From positions 42,585 to 106,584 of the forward strand of contig JAWODN010000076.1 in the NCBI GenBank assembly GCA_046483285.1: a stretch of 64,000 nucleotides of DNA, given 5' to 3'. The position numbers and the translations under genes were made by a program. This document shows, piece after piece, positions 34,405 through 42,765 of the stretch. Each line of letters begins with the position of its first letter. Position 1 is the first letter of the stretch. Source of the DNA: CAYRTV01 sp046483285 (GTDB lineage Bacteria > Acidobacteriota > Aminicenantia > Aminicenantales > Aminicenantaceae). The notes beneath the pieces were generated by a model. It had not been told where the DNA came from, ran no database searches, and was given only the letters and a program-made list of their open reading frames with translations.

Positions 34405-35671
34405 AATTCTGGCTGTGGTGCGCAGGGAATACATTCAAATCGTGAGGACCAAAGGATTCATCATCGGAACCATACTCGGCCCCGTGGTCATTGGTTTGTT
34501 TATTTTAGTTCCGATGGCGGTTTCAATGATGTCCATAGAAAAACAAGAAACCATCGGGATCATTGATGTTCAAGGCGATGTTTTTAATGAATTGGATGAA
34601 AAACTCAGCATGAAGCTGAAAGACGGCCGCCGCCGTTTTGTGCTGGAGCGCTTCCGGGATGGAGATGACTTGGAAAGCTTGAAGGAGGCCTTGAATCAAA
34701 AAGTTATGCAGGAAGAATTGTCAGGGTATATTTTTATTCCTGAAGATATAGATACCGGGGGACAGGCGGAATATATCGCCAAGCATGTTTCGGATTTCGA
34801 CAAAATCCGAAGCCTTCAGGAAGCGCTGAACAGCGTGGTGGTGGCCAAACGCCTGGAGACAGCCGGCCTCGATCCCGGTGAGGTGTCCGCCTACATGCAG
34901 AGGGTGAATTTCAGCACCAAGAAGGTGACGGAACGGGGATTGGAAGAAGAAACCGGAGGGACCTTTCTCATCTCCTATATCCTGGTTTTGATTCTGTACA
35001 TGACTCTTTTGTTGTACGGCCAGATCATCCTCCGGGGCGTGATTGAAGAAAAGAGTTCACGGGTGGTGGAAATCGTTCTGTCTTCGCTCAGACCTTTCCA
35101 GTTGATGGCCGGCAAGATATTAGGAATCGCTGCGGTGGGGTTGACTCAATACGCCATATGGGTTTTGTTCGGCCTGGGTTTAACCCGGTTCAGCGGCACA
35201 CTGATGGCGGGGATTTTTCCACAGGCGCAGGGATTCAGTCTCCCCAGGATTCCCCCCTATGTTTTTATTTATTTCGTTGTTTTCTTTCTGTTGGGATACT
35301 TTTTATATGCCACTCTCTATGCGGCCATCGGTTCATTGGTCAATTCCGAAAAAGAGGCTCAGCATCTGGTGGGGCCTGTGACCATGGCCCTGGTCATACC
35401 CATCTTGCTGATGATTTTTGTCATGCGAAGTCCGGACAGCACTTTGTCGGTGGTCTTGTCCCTGATTCCTTTTTTCTCTCCTATTCTCATGCTGATGAGG
35501 GTGGCCACACTGCTGCCGCCTTTTATTGAAATTTTCGCTTCGATTGTCTTGATGTGCCTCACTATCCTTTTTATGATCTGGCTGACATCCAAAATTTACC
35601 GGGTGGGATTGTTGATGACCGGCAAACGCCCCGGGCTCAGAGAGATCGCCAAGTGGGTCCGTTACAGGTGA
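34397..35671 (+). CDS. ABC-2 type transporter permease (NatB/YhaP-like)
   Basis: A 424-residue membrane protein with one N-terminal helix (about 20-43), a large extracytoplasmic domain (about 45-185) and a C-terminal bundle of five or six helices. IRTKGFIIGTILGPVVIG-like N-terminus and EEKSSRVVEIVLSSLRPFQL (the coupling helix with the family EExxSR motif) are diagnostic of the NatB family. ATG 34397 follows GGGGGAAAG. It overlaps the ATPase gene, so the two form one exporter. Confidence 0.92.
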   Translation: MRKILAVVRREYIQIVRTKGFIIGTILGPVVIGLFILVPMAVSMMSIEKQETIGIIDVQGDVFNELDEKLSMKLKDGRRRFVLERFRDGDDLESLKEALNQKVMQEELSGYIFIPEDIDTGGQAEYIAKHVSDFDKIRSLQEALNSVVVAKRLETAGLDPGEVSAYMQRVNFSTKKVTERGLEEETGGTFLISYILVLILYMTLLLYGQIILRGVIEEKSSRVVEIVLSSLRPFQLMAGKILGIAAVGLTQYAIWVLFGLGLTRFSGTLMAGIFPQAQGFSLPRIPPYVFIYFVVFFLLGYFLYATLYAAIGSLVNSEKEAQHLVGPVTMALVIPILLMIFVMRSPDSTLSVVLSLIPFFSPILMLMRVATLLPPFIEIFASIVLMCLTILFMIWLTSKIYRVGLLMTGKRPGLREIAKWVRYR

Positions 35672-35706
35672 CCGGCGGAATGTTTAAATCTTAAAAACGG
35701 CTTTAT

Positions 35707-35752
35707 TTCCTGCGCCTCTTATCTGCGGCCGTTCCGGGCCGTGAAGAGGTCA
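35707..35752 (+). repeat. R6-like repeat fragment
   Basis: TCCTGCGCCTCTTATCTGCG then GCCGTTCCGGGCC resembles 50048-50085 (CCTGCGCCTCGCATCTGCGG). It lies between the ABC permease and the putative promoter of the citrate-branch operon. Confidence 0.5.
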
Positions 35753-35758
35753 GACCAG

Positions 35759-35787
35759 TTGACTCTGTGCTTCAATTGCGATTAAAT
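35759..35787 (+). promoter_or_regulatory. Candidate promoter of the citrate-branch operon
   Basis: TTGACT (35759-35764), a 17-bp spacer and TTAAAT (35782-35787) lie about 75 bp before the first gene of the operon. The -35 has five of six consensus bases and the -10 four of six. Confidence 0.45.
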
Positions 35788-35860
35788 AGACATGGACAAC
35801 CCGGATATTTCAAGATGAGTTTCCGGAGCATGCTGAGATGAATTTTTTACGGACGATGGA

Positions 35861-37438
35861 ATGGCCAGATTATACGAATACCAGAGCAAATCCCTCCTGA
35901 AATCAGGAGGCCTGCGGATACCCCAAGGACGGGTGGTGTCTTCTCCTGAAGACGTCCGTGCCGCCGCTGGTGAGATCGGCAGGCCGGTTGTGTTGAAAAT
36001 TCAGGTCTGGAGCACAGGGCGGGCCGGGATAGGGGGGATTCAATTTGCTCAAACCCCTGAGGAAGCCTTTAAAAAGACTCAAGATCTATTGGGCATGGAA
36101 GTTCAAAACTTGGTGGTGGAGAAACTTCTGGTTGAGGAAAGGCTTGATATTTCCGAGGAATACTTTGCAGGATGGGTGATCGATGATGAGAAAAAGACCC
36201 CCTTGCTGATTTTCAGTAAATCCGGCGGGACCGGGATCGAAGACATCGCCCGCAGGTCTCCCGGAAGTCTGGTCCGCATTCCGGTTGATGCCCGGATGGG
36301 AATCAAGGAATACCAAATCCGCAACACTCTCAGGAAGTTGAACTTGAGCGGAAGAAAACTCATCCGGTTATCCGCGGCTCTGGCTCAATTTGCGGCGGTC
36401 GCCCGCAAATATGATGCCCGCTCGGCGGAAATGAATCCCATGGTCATGACCGGAAACGGCCATGTCTATGCCGCGGACTGCCATTTCACTGTGGATGATT
36501 ATGCGGTCTACCGTCATCCGGAATTAGGAATTGAGGTGGCGCGCGAATTTGACCGGCCGGCGACGGAATTAGAAAAAATAGCTTACAGGGTGGAAGAAAA
36601 AGATCATCGGGGAACCTTTTATTTTTTTCAGATGAGGGACCGGATTCAACCTGAAGACAACGCCATCGGTTTCAACGGAGCCGGCGGAGGCGGTTCCATG
36701 ATGTCCATGGATGCCGTTTTGAATCAGGGGTTTTCCCTGGCCAATTTCTGCGATACCAGCGGCAATCCTTCAGCGGCCAAAGTTTACCGTGCTGCAAAAA
36801 TCATATTATCTCAACCCGGCATAAAGGGTTATTTTGCTTCCGGTTCCGGCGTGGCCAGTCAGGAACAGTACCATTCCGCGCGGGGTCTGGTGAAGGCTTT
36901 TCTGGAAGACCATCTGGATATTCCCGCTGTTATCCGGCTGGGGGGCAATTATGAAGTCAAAGCCATAGAAATCCTTCATGATCATCTTGACACCATTCCC
37001 GGCCGGGTGGAAGGATACGGGAGGGACGACTCTCCTGAATTCTGCGCCACCCGGATGAAGGAGCTGGTCGATGATTCCGGTGGCCGCATTCATGAAGTCA
37101 AGCTGATGGAGGAGCCGGATATTCCCTCCCAGGCTTACGTGTTCCGGACGTTGACCGGAGAGGTCCGGATAGACCACCGCCTCTGTCCGGAATGCTCAAG
37201 TCAAGGATGTGTGGAGGCGTGCGTTCCGGGTATACTGAAATTAGAGAAGGGCCTGCCGGTGTTGGCGGTGGAGCCGGACGCCGCCGCTAAAGGAAAATGC
37301 ACGGAATGCCTGGCGTGTGAAATTTTTTGCCGGTTTCATGAGCGCCGGGCTGTTTTTATTCATCTCCCGGTGCCGGGATTAATGGAGTACCGGAAAAAGT
37401 CGGCTGAAAAGACGGAATCTCAAGGACGGGGAAGCTGA
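35861..37438 (+). CDS. Succinyl/citryl-CoA synthetase large subunit fused to a ferredoxin domain
   Basis: Residues 1-230 form an ATP-grasp domain (N-terminal LYEYQSKSLLKSGGLRIPQG; metal-binding SAEMNPMVM), and about 265-430 a CoA-ligase domain (GFNGAGGGGSMMSMDAVL, VIRLGGNYEVKAIEIL), as in SucC and the large subunit of citryl-CoA synthetase. Residues 442-490 add eight cysteines as CPECSSQGCVEAC and CTECLACEIFC, a 2[4Fe-4S] ferredoxin pattern not found in ordinary SucC (about 390 residues). The product is 525 residues. Its stop codon overlaps the next start. Given the citryl-CoA lyase downstream, citryl-CoA synthetase is the leading guess; succinyl-CoA or another acyl-CoA ligase is possible. 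Confidence 0.82.
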   Translation: MARLYEYQSKSLLKSGGLRIPQGRVVSSPEDVRAAAGEIGRPVVLKIQVWSTGRAGIGGIQFAQTPEEAFKKTQDLLGMEVQNLVVEKLLVEERLDISEEYFAGWVIDDEKKTPLLIFSKSGGTGIEDIARRSPGSLVRIPVDARMGIKEYQIRNTLRKLNLSGRKLIRLSAALAQFAAVARKYDARSAEMNPMVMTGNGHVYAADCHFTVDDYAVYRHPELGIEVAREFDRPATELEKIAYRVEEKDHRGTFYFFQMRDRIQPEDNAIGFNGAGGGGSMMSMDAVLNQGFSLANFCDTSGNPSAAKVYRAAKIILSQPGIKGYFASGSGVASQEQYHSARGLVKAFLEDHLDIPAVIRLGGNYEVKAIEILHDHLDTIPGRVEGYGRDDSPEFCATRMKELVDDSGGRIHEVKLMEEPDIPSQAYVFRTLTGEVRIDHRLCPECSSQGCVEACVPGILKLEKGLPVLAVEPDAAAKGKCTECLACEIFCRFHERRAVFIHLPVPGLMEYRKKSAEKTESQGRGS

Positions 37439-38328
37439 TGTCAATTTTGGCGGACCATCATTCCAGAGTGCTGATTCAGGGAATCACCGGCCGGGAAGGG
37501 CGTGTCCGGACTCGTCTGATGATGGATTATGGAACCCAGGTGGCGGGAGGAGTGACTCCCGGAAAGGGCGGCCAAGACGTGTATGGGCTGCCGGTATTTG
37601 ACAGCGTGGAACAGGCCCGTGAAGAATTGGGACGGCTGGATATCAGTGTGATCTTTGTGCCTGCGGCTTTGGTTAGAGACGCCGCTTTGGAGGCGATCGA
37701 TGCGGGTATCCAGCTGGTGGTTCTGATTCCCGACCGGGTTCCCATTCACGATGTTCTGGAAGTCGCGCGGTTCGCCCATGAGAAGGGGGCACGGTTTATC
37801 GGTCCCAACACCCTGGGATTGTTGAGTCCGGGAAAAGCGGTTTTGGGTATGATCGGCGGCCGCGCTGATATGGCCCGGGAGTGGTTCCGCCCGGGAAGGG
37901 TGGGGGTTTGCTCACGTTCCGGGGGAATGACTTCTGCGGTTTCTTATTACCTCACCTGCGCGGGATTGGGGCAGAGCACCATTATCCATGTGGGAGGAGA
38001 TGCCGCGGTGGGGTTGTCGCTTCCCGAGGTTATGCCGTTGTTTGAGCAGGATGATGAAACCGATGCGGTGGTGATGTTCGGCGAGATCGGGACCACACAG
38101 GAAGAAAGAGTGGCGGATCTTATCGCCGGGAAAAAACTGACCAAGCCGGTGGTGGCCTATATCGGCGGAAAAGCCGCCAAGTCGGGAACCCGGTTCTCTC
38201 ACGCCGGAGCAATTGTGGAGGGCACCAGGGGGTCCCATGAAAGCAAGGTGAAATGTCTGCAGGAAGCAGGGGCTCATGTGGTGGATTCCATAGCGGATAT
38301 TCCGGCCAGGGTTAAAGAAATCATATAG
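37438..38328 (+). CDS. Succinyl/citryl-CoA synthetase small subunit (SucD/CcsB-like)
   Basis: A 296-residue partner of the preceding gene. The N-terminal CoA-binding Rossmann domain begins RVLIQGITGREG. The phosphohistidine is His255 in RFSHAGAIVEGTRG. CSRSGGMTSAV (residues 158-168) and MFGEIGTTQEER resemble ATP-citrate lyase (SRSGGM, GEIGGTEE) more than standard SucD (SRSGTLTYE). That supports citrate as substrate. The ATG overlaps the TGA of the large subunit. The stop TAG lies in the end motif of a mosaic repeat. Confidence 0.85.
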   Translation: MSILADHHSRVLIQGITGREGRVRTRLMMDYGTQVAGGVTPGKGGQDVYGLPVFDSVEQAREELGRLDISVIFVPAALVRDAALEAIDAGIQLVVLIPDRVPIHDVLEVARFAHEKGARFIGPNTLGLLSPGKAVLGMIGGRADMAREWFRPGRVGVCSRSGGMTSAVSYYLTCAGLGQSTIIHVGGDAAVGLSLPEVMPLFEQDDETDAVVMFGEIGTTQEERVADLIAGKKLTKPVVAYIGGKAAKSGTRFSHAGAIVEGTRGSHESKVKCLQEAGAHVVDSIADIPARVKEII

Positions 38329-38495
38329 CCTGGCTTATTCAGTGCGCCGGGGTGCCGCAGAGGCCGGCCCGCCCGAACCATTTTTTTATGAATGCATCAT
38401 GAGTATAATACATCAGGAACCATGAAAATGATCCCAATGTCATTCCGAGGCACGCCGTGCCATAAGTCATGATGAGATATAGGTTCAGGATTAAG
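38325..38495. repeat. Short mosaic repeat inside the citrate-branch operon (R5 copy a)
   Basis: The left end ATAGCCTGGCTTATTCAG and the right end TATAGGTTCAGGATTAAG are imperfect inverted repeats. Inside, TTTTATGAATGCATCATGAG and CATCAGGAACCATGAAAATG match 49917-49968 (inverted) and 54309-54343. A TATAAT at 38404-38409 could act as a -10 element. It separates the synthetase pair from citryl-CoA lyase. Confidence 0.65.
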
Positions 38496-38506
38496 ATAAG
38501 AGGTGA

Positions 38507-39289
38507 ATGATGAGTGATCTGCATTGGAAGACGGCCGTCAGTGATGTTAAGCCCAATAAAATCCTTATCCGCGGTTATCCGCTGGATCAATTGATGGGAA
38601 AAGTGACCTTTTCTCAGGGGATATATCTGGTGCTCAAAGGAGAAATGCCTTCGCCGGAAATCGGACGCTTGATTGACGCTGTTTTTGTTTCTTCAATTGA
38701 TCATGGGGCGGGCCCCCCGTCGGTCTTGGCCGCCAGGACCGTGGCTTCAACCGGGGCGGAACTGAATGCCGCTCTAGCCGGGGGCATTCTGTCGATCTCC
38801 CGCTTCCATGGAGGGGCAATTGAAGGCGCCATGAACATGTTCCAAAGAATCGGGCGGATCATGGATGACGGCACCGGCACGGAAATGGAAAAAGCCGTTC
38901 ATGACGAGCTGACCCGAATGAAAGCGGCCAAAAAACGGGCACCAGGGTTCGGGCACCGGGTGCATACTCAGGATCCCCGCACGGACCGCTTGTTCAGTCT
39001 GGCTCAGGAATTGAACCTGGCTGGGCGTTATGTGGCTATGGCGCGGGAGGTGGAGAAAGGGCTGCGGGAAATGACCGGAAAACCACTTCCCATCAATGTG
39101 GACGGGGCGATCGCCGCCTTGCTGTGCGATCTGGACATTCCTTCTGAAATAGGGAACGCTTTTTTCATGATCGCCCGGACCGCCGGCCTGGTGGCTCAGA
39201 TCCATGAAGAAAAAACCCGCATGCGGCCGATGAGGAAGATTCACCCGGAGGATTTCGAATATGACGGCCCCGGGGAAAGGAAAAATTAA
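38507..39289 (+). CDS. ccl: Citryl-CoA lyase (short citrate synthase-fold protein)
   Basis: The 260-residue protein is far shorter than citrate synthase (about 370-430) but matches the C-terminal domain of ATP-citrate lyase and the citryl-CoA lyase of Aquificaceae. Catalytic residues line up: His101 in RFHGGAIEGA, His150 in PGFGHRVHTQDPR and Asp199 in LPINVDGAIAALL. In Hydrogenobacter this enzyme splits citryl-CoA to acetyl-CoA and oxaloacetate after citryl-CoA synthetase. ATG 38510 is an alternative start with better spacing from AGAGG. The stop TAA shares its last base with the next ATG. Confidence 0.85.
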   Translation: MMSDLHWKTAVSDVKPNKILIRGYPLDQLMGKVTFSQGIYLVLKGEMPSPEIGRLIDAVFVSSIDHGAGPPSVLAARTVASTGAELNAALAGGILSISRFHGGAIEGAMNMFQRIGRIMDDGTGTEMEKAVHDELTRMKAAKKRAPGFGHRVHTQDPRTDRLFSLAQELNLAGRYVAMAREVEKGLREMTGKPLPINVDGAIAALLCDLDIPSEIGNAFFMIARTAGLVAQIHEEKTRMRPMRKIHPEDFEYDGPGERKN

Positions 39290-39822
39290 TGCAAAAAAAA
39301 CTAATGGCCCTGATGCCTGAATTTGAGTTGATTAAAGATGAGGATTTGCGGAAAAAATGCCTGTTGATCTGGGAAAAAGCAGTTCAAAAAGGCGGATGGG
39401 AGGTCGATGATTTAAAAGAGATGCCTTTCACCCTTTTGATTAAAGGAACGTCGATCAATCTGGTGGAACACACCCGGGCTGTGACTCTCTGTTCGCTCCG
39501 GATTGCAGAGGTCATGCTCAGTCAGTACCCTGCGCGTATTTCCCTGAACAGGGATATCCTGCTGGCGGGTGCGCTGCTGCATGATGTGGGGAAGCTGTTC
39601 GAGTATAAGCGGGAAGACGCCGGATTTGTGAAAAGCGAATCGGGGCGGCTCCTTCGCCATCCCATATCCGGGGCGGTGTTCGCCTCTGAATTCAAGGTTT
39701 CTGACGAGGTTCTTCATATTATTGCGGCCCACTCCAAGGAAGGGGATGGTGCCAGGAGGACGGTGGAGGCGGTCATCGTCAATCATGCGGATTTTGTCAA
39801 CTTTGAATCTTTGAAAACTTAA
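39289..39822 (+). CDS. HD-domain phosphohydrolase
   Basis: A 177-residue protein with a single HD domain: His61 in LVEHTRAVTL, His98-Asp99 in ALLHDVGKLFEY, His124, His148 and Asp168 in VNHADFV. The HDIG-type layout suggests a metal-dependent phosphohydrolase acting on a nucleotide or small phosphorylated compound. The ATG overlaps the stop of citryl-CoA lyase, so it is co-translated with the metabolic genes. No sensory domain is attached. Its substrate cannot be told from sequence. Confidence 0.85.
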   Translation: MQKKLMALMPEFELIKDEDLRKKCLLIWEKAVQKGGWEVDDLKEMPFTLLIKGTSINLVEHTRAVTLCSLRIAEVMLSQYPARISLNRDILLAGALLHDVGKLFEYKREDAGFVKSESGRLLRHPISGAVFASEFKVSDEVLHIIAAHSKEGDGARRTVEAVIVNHADFVNFESLKT

Positions 39823-39867
39823 GAGAAGCCTCTTTTTGTTATCATATAAGCGTTAAGGAGAATCGGC

Positions 39868-41121
39868 TTGGCAAAAACATTTTCTGAAAAAATATTGGGA
39901 GAAAAGGCCGGAAGAGAGGTGTCCGCCGGTGACGTGGTGACGGTTTCTCCGGATTTTTACTTGTCTCATGATAACTCTGCGGCGATCAGCCGGTCCTTTT
40001 ATCAATTAGGAGTGGATAAGGTGGCGTTTCCCGGAAAGATGGTCATTGTTCTCGATCATGTGGTTCCGGCTTCTGAAGAAAAGTATGCCGGAAACCATAA
40101 AGCCATCCGTGAATTCGTTGCGGCGCAGGGACTGCCTCATTTTTTTGACATCAATTCCGGAATCTGCCATCAGGTATTTTCAGAATCCGGGTTCGCGATG
40201 CCGGGGGAATTGATTTTGGGCGCCGATTCCCATACTCCCACTTACGGGGCATTGGGAGCTTTTTCCGCCGGTATCGGCCGTTCGGAAATGGCCGTTCTTT
40301 GGGCGACCGGTGAGATTTGGCTGCGGGTTCCGGAAACACTGAAAATTGAACTGACCGGCCGGTTTTCCGAAGGGACCGGCGCGAAGGATTTAATTTTGCA
40401 TATAATCGGGAATGAAGGTGCAGACCGGGCCAATTATATGGCGGTGGAATACGCCGGCCCGGCCGCAGCGGGCTTGTCCATCTCCAGCCGTATGGTGTTG
40501 TGCAATATGTCAGCGGAGATGGGGGCCAAAAATGGTTATTTTTCGCCTGATGACGAGACCGGTCGTTATTTGGAAGGGCGGGCCCGCCGCAGGTGGCAGC
40601 CGGTGTGTTCCGATAACGATGCCCGGTTCGCTGCCGTTTTGAAGTATGAGCTCAGTGAGCTGGTTCCCCAGGTGGCCTGTCCCCACACTGTAGATAATGT
40701 TTGTCCGGTCACGGAAATTGAAGGCCGCACTCTCCATCAGGTGGTGATTGGAACATGCACCAACGGGCGCATGGAAGACCTTGAGGCCGCCGCCGCAGTG
40801 CTTAAGGGACGGAAGGTTCATTCCGCCACCCGGACCTTGATCATCCCCGCCTCTCAGCAGATTTATCTTCAGGCTTTGAAGACCGGGCTTATGGAAATTT
40901 TTTTGGAAGCCGGCTGCGTGGTGCTGAATTCCGGCTGCGGCCCCTGTTTAGGGGCGCATCAGGGTATCTTGGCTCCTGGAGAAACCGCGTTGAGCACGGC
41001 CAATCGTAATTTCCGGGGCCGGATGGGAAGCCGGGACTCCGAAATTTATTTGGCCTCCCCGGTAACCGCTGCAGCTTCGGCTTTACACGGACGAATCACA
41101 GATCCGAGGAAAGAACTATGA
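39868..41121 (+). CDS. Aconitase/LeuC-family hydro-lyase large subunit, pair 1
   Basis: The TTG at 39868 is used because TAAGGAG lies eight bases upstream. The 417-residue product has the three cluster ligands Cys297 (GTCTNGR), Cys357 and Cys360 (NSGCGPCLGAH) for a [4Fe-4S] centre, and GADSHTPTYGALGAFSAGIG, the family substrate block. It belongs to the split LeuC/homoaconitase type. In this operon, citrate to isocitrate is the most economical role; isopropylmalate, homocitrate or methylmalate-type substrates are alternatives. It overlaps its small subunit by four bases. Confidence 0.85.
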   Translation: MAKTFSEKILGEKAGREVSAGDVVTVSPDFYLSHDNSAAISRSFYQLGVDKVAFPGKMVIVLDHVVPASEEKYAGNHKAIREFVAAQGLPHFFDINSGICHQVFSESGFAMPGELILGADSHTPTYGALGAFSAGIGRSEMAVLWATGEIWLRVPETLKIELTGRFSEGTGAKDLILHIIGNEGADRANYMAVEYAGPAAAGLSISSRMVLCNMSAEMGAKNGYFSPDDETGRYLEGRARRRWQPVCSDNDARFAAVLKYELSELVPQVACPHTVDNVCPVTEIEGRTLHQVVIGTCTNGRMEDLEAAAAVLKGRKVHSATRTLIIPASQQIYLQALKTGLMEIFLEAGCVVLNSGCGPCLGAHQGILAPGETALSTANRNFRGRMGSRDSEIYLASPVTAAASALHGRITDPRKEL

Positions 41122-41612
41122 GTCAAGGAAAAATATGGAAATACGGAGATAATGTGAACACCGATGTTATTTTTCCGGGGAAGCACACCTATTCCCCTAT
41201 GGAGCCCGAAGAGATGGCCGCGCATGCCCTGGAAGACCTTGATCCTGAATTCGCCGGAAAGGTCCAAAGGGGGGATTTTGTGGTTGCGGGAAGAAACTTC
41301 GGCTGCGGCAGTTCACGCGAGCAGGCCGCCGTCTGTTTGAAATACGCAGGGGTTCAGGCTGTCATCGCGGGTTCTTTCGCCCGCATCTTTTTCCGCAACG
41401 CCATAAACCAGGGGCTTCCCGTGATTCAATGTCCGGATTTAGCGGAACACGTGGAAACCGGCGATGTCATCGATTTGGATTTAGAAAAAGGAGTGATCAA
41501 AAGCGGGGAAAAAGAATTTTTCTTTCCTCAGCTTCCTGATTCTGTCAGGGGAATTTTAAAAGAAGGGGGATTGATTCCCTTTACCCGAAAGCGTTTGCAG
41601 AAAAAGAAATAA
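41118..41612 (+). CDS. Aconitase/LeuD-family hydro-lyase small subunit, pair 1
   Basis: A 164-residue swivel domain with GRNFGCGSSREQA and ARIFFRNAINQGLPVI, typical of LeuD-like subunits. The substrate-recognition loop reads IFPGKHTYSPMEPEE, unlike YLRT or YLVY of archaeal homoaconitase and isopropylmalate isomerase. That loop sets specificity in the family, so the substrate may be different from both. ATGA overlap with the large subunit implies a heterodimer. Confidence 0.87.
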   Translation: MSQGKIWKYGDNVNTDVIFPGKHTYSPMEPEEMAAHALEDLDPEFAGKVQRGDFVVAGRNFGCGSSREQAAVCLKYAGVQAVIAGSFARIFFRNAINQGLPVIQCPDLAEHVETGDVIDLDLEKGVIKSGEKEFFFPQLPDSVRGILKEGGLIPFTRKRLQKKK

Positions 41613-41628
41613 AGAGAAAGGAGGCAAA

Positions 41629-42744
41629 ATGCCTAAATATAAAATCGCCGTACTTCCCGGCGACGGAGTGGGAGTGGATGTCATTGATGCCGTGATGATG
41701 GTGCTCGATGCCATGAAATTCGATGCCGAATACGTCTATGGGGACATCGGATGGGAATTCTGGTGCCGCGAAGGCAATCCTCTGCCTGACCGGACCATGG
41801 AAATGCTGCGGAATACGGATGCCTGTTTATTCGGAGCCATCACGTCCAAGCCCAAGGAAGACGCCGAAAATGAGCTGGATCCTGCACTGCGGGGAAAAAC
41901 CGAATCGTATTTCAGTCCCATTGTCCGGCTTCGCCAGGAATTTGATTTGTATACCAACCAGAGGCCGTGCAAGGCCTATCCGGGGAATCCGCTCAATTAC
42001 CGGGATGATATCGACCTGGTTGTTTTCAGGGAAAACACAGAAGGGATGTATGCCGGAGTCGAGTTTCATCCTCTTCCGGAGGACATAAAACAGGCCTTGG
42101 CCGTTCATCCTAAAATGAAGAAATTCATGGATGTCCCGCCTGAAGAGTTGGCCATGTCCACCCGGATTATGACTAAAAAAGCATGTGAGCGGATCGTCCG
42201 CAAAGCCTTTGAATACGCCCGCGAGCATAAGCGGCAATCTGTGACCATAGTGGAAAAGCCGAATGTTCTGAGGGAGACGGGAGGCTTTATTTTGGATATC
42301 GCCCGGAAAATTTCCCGCGAATTCGAGGATGTGGAACTGTGGGAAACCAATGTCGACGCGATGGCGATGTGGCTGGTCAAGAATCCTCAGGATTATTCGG
42401 TGCTGGTGGCCGAGAATCTTTTTGGAGACATCATTTCGGATTTATCCGCGCAGCTGGTGGGAGGCCTGGGCTTCGCCTGCAGCGGGAATATCGGAAATGA
42501 TTACGCGGTTTTTGAACCGACGCATGGGTCCGCGCCTAAATACACAGGAATGAATAAAGTCAATCCCACCGCCATGCTGCTGGCGGCCAAAATGATGTTT
42601 GACTGGCTGGGGGAATCCGAAAAAGCCGGGCAGCTTGAAAGCGCCGTGGCAGGAGTGATCGCAGAGGGTCAAGTGCGCACCTATGATATGGGCGGTGATT
42701 CTTCCACTTTGGATATGGCTGCAGCGGTGGCGGAGCGGTTATGA
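41629..42744 (+). CDS. Isocitrate/isopropylmalate dehydrogenase-family enzyme, probably NADP isocitrate dehydrogenase
   Basis: A 371-residue beta-decarboxylating dehydrogenase. FRENTEGMYAG, NLFGDIISDLSAQLVGG and EPTHGSAPKYTGMNKVNP are family signatures. Lys304-Tyr305 after HGSAP is the NADP-type pair of isocitrate dehydrogenases. The substrate loop SPIVRLR (Ser96 to Arg102) has the isocitrate-type Ser, but SPIV and VEKPNVLRET are closer to homoisocitrate or tartrate dehydrogenases. An insert at about 147-175 is unusual. AAAGGAGGC precedes the ATG. Isocitrate is the best guess in this context. Confidence 0.8.
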   Translation: MPKYKIAVLPGDGVGVDVIDAVMMVLDAMKFDAEYVYGDIGWEFWCREGNPLPDRTMEMLRNTDACLFGAITSKPKEDAENELDPALRGKTESYFSPIVRLRQEFDLYTNQRPCKAYPGNPLNYRDDIDLVVFRENTEGMYAGVEFHPLPEDIKQALAVHPKMKKFMDVPPEELAMSTRIMTKKACERIVRKAFEYAREHKRQSVTIVEKPNVLRETGGFILDIARKISREFEDVELWETNVDAMAMWLVKNPQDYSVLVAENLFGDIISDLSAQLVGGLGFACSGNIGNDYAVFEPTHGSAPKYTGMNKVNPTAMLLAAKMMFDWLGESEKAGQLESAVAGVIAEGQVRTYDMGGDSSTLDMAAAVAERL

Positions 42745-42765
42745 GATGACAGGACAGGAGGTGTG

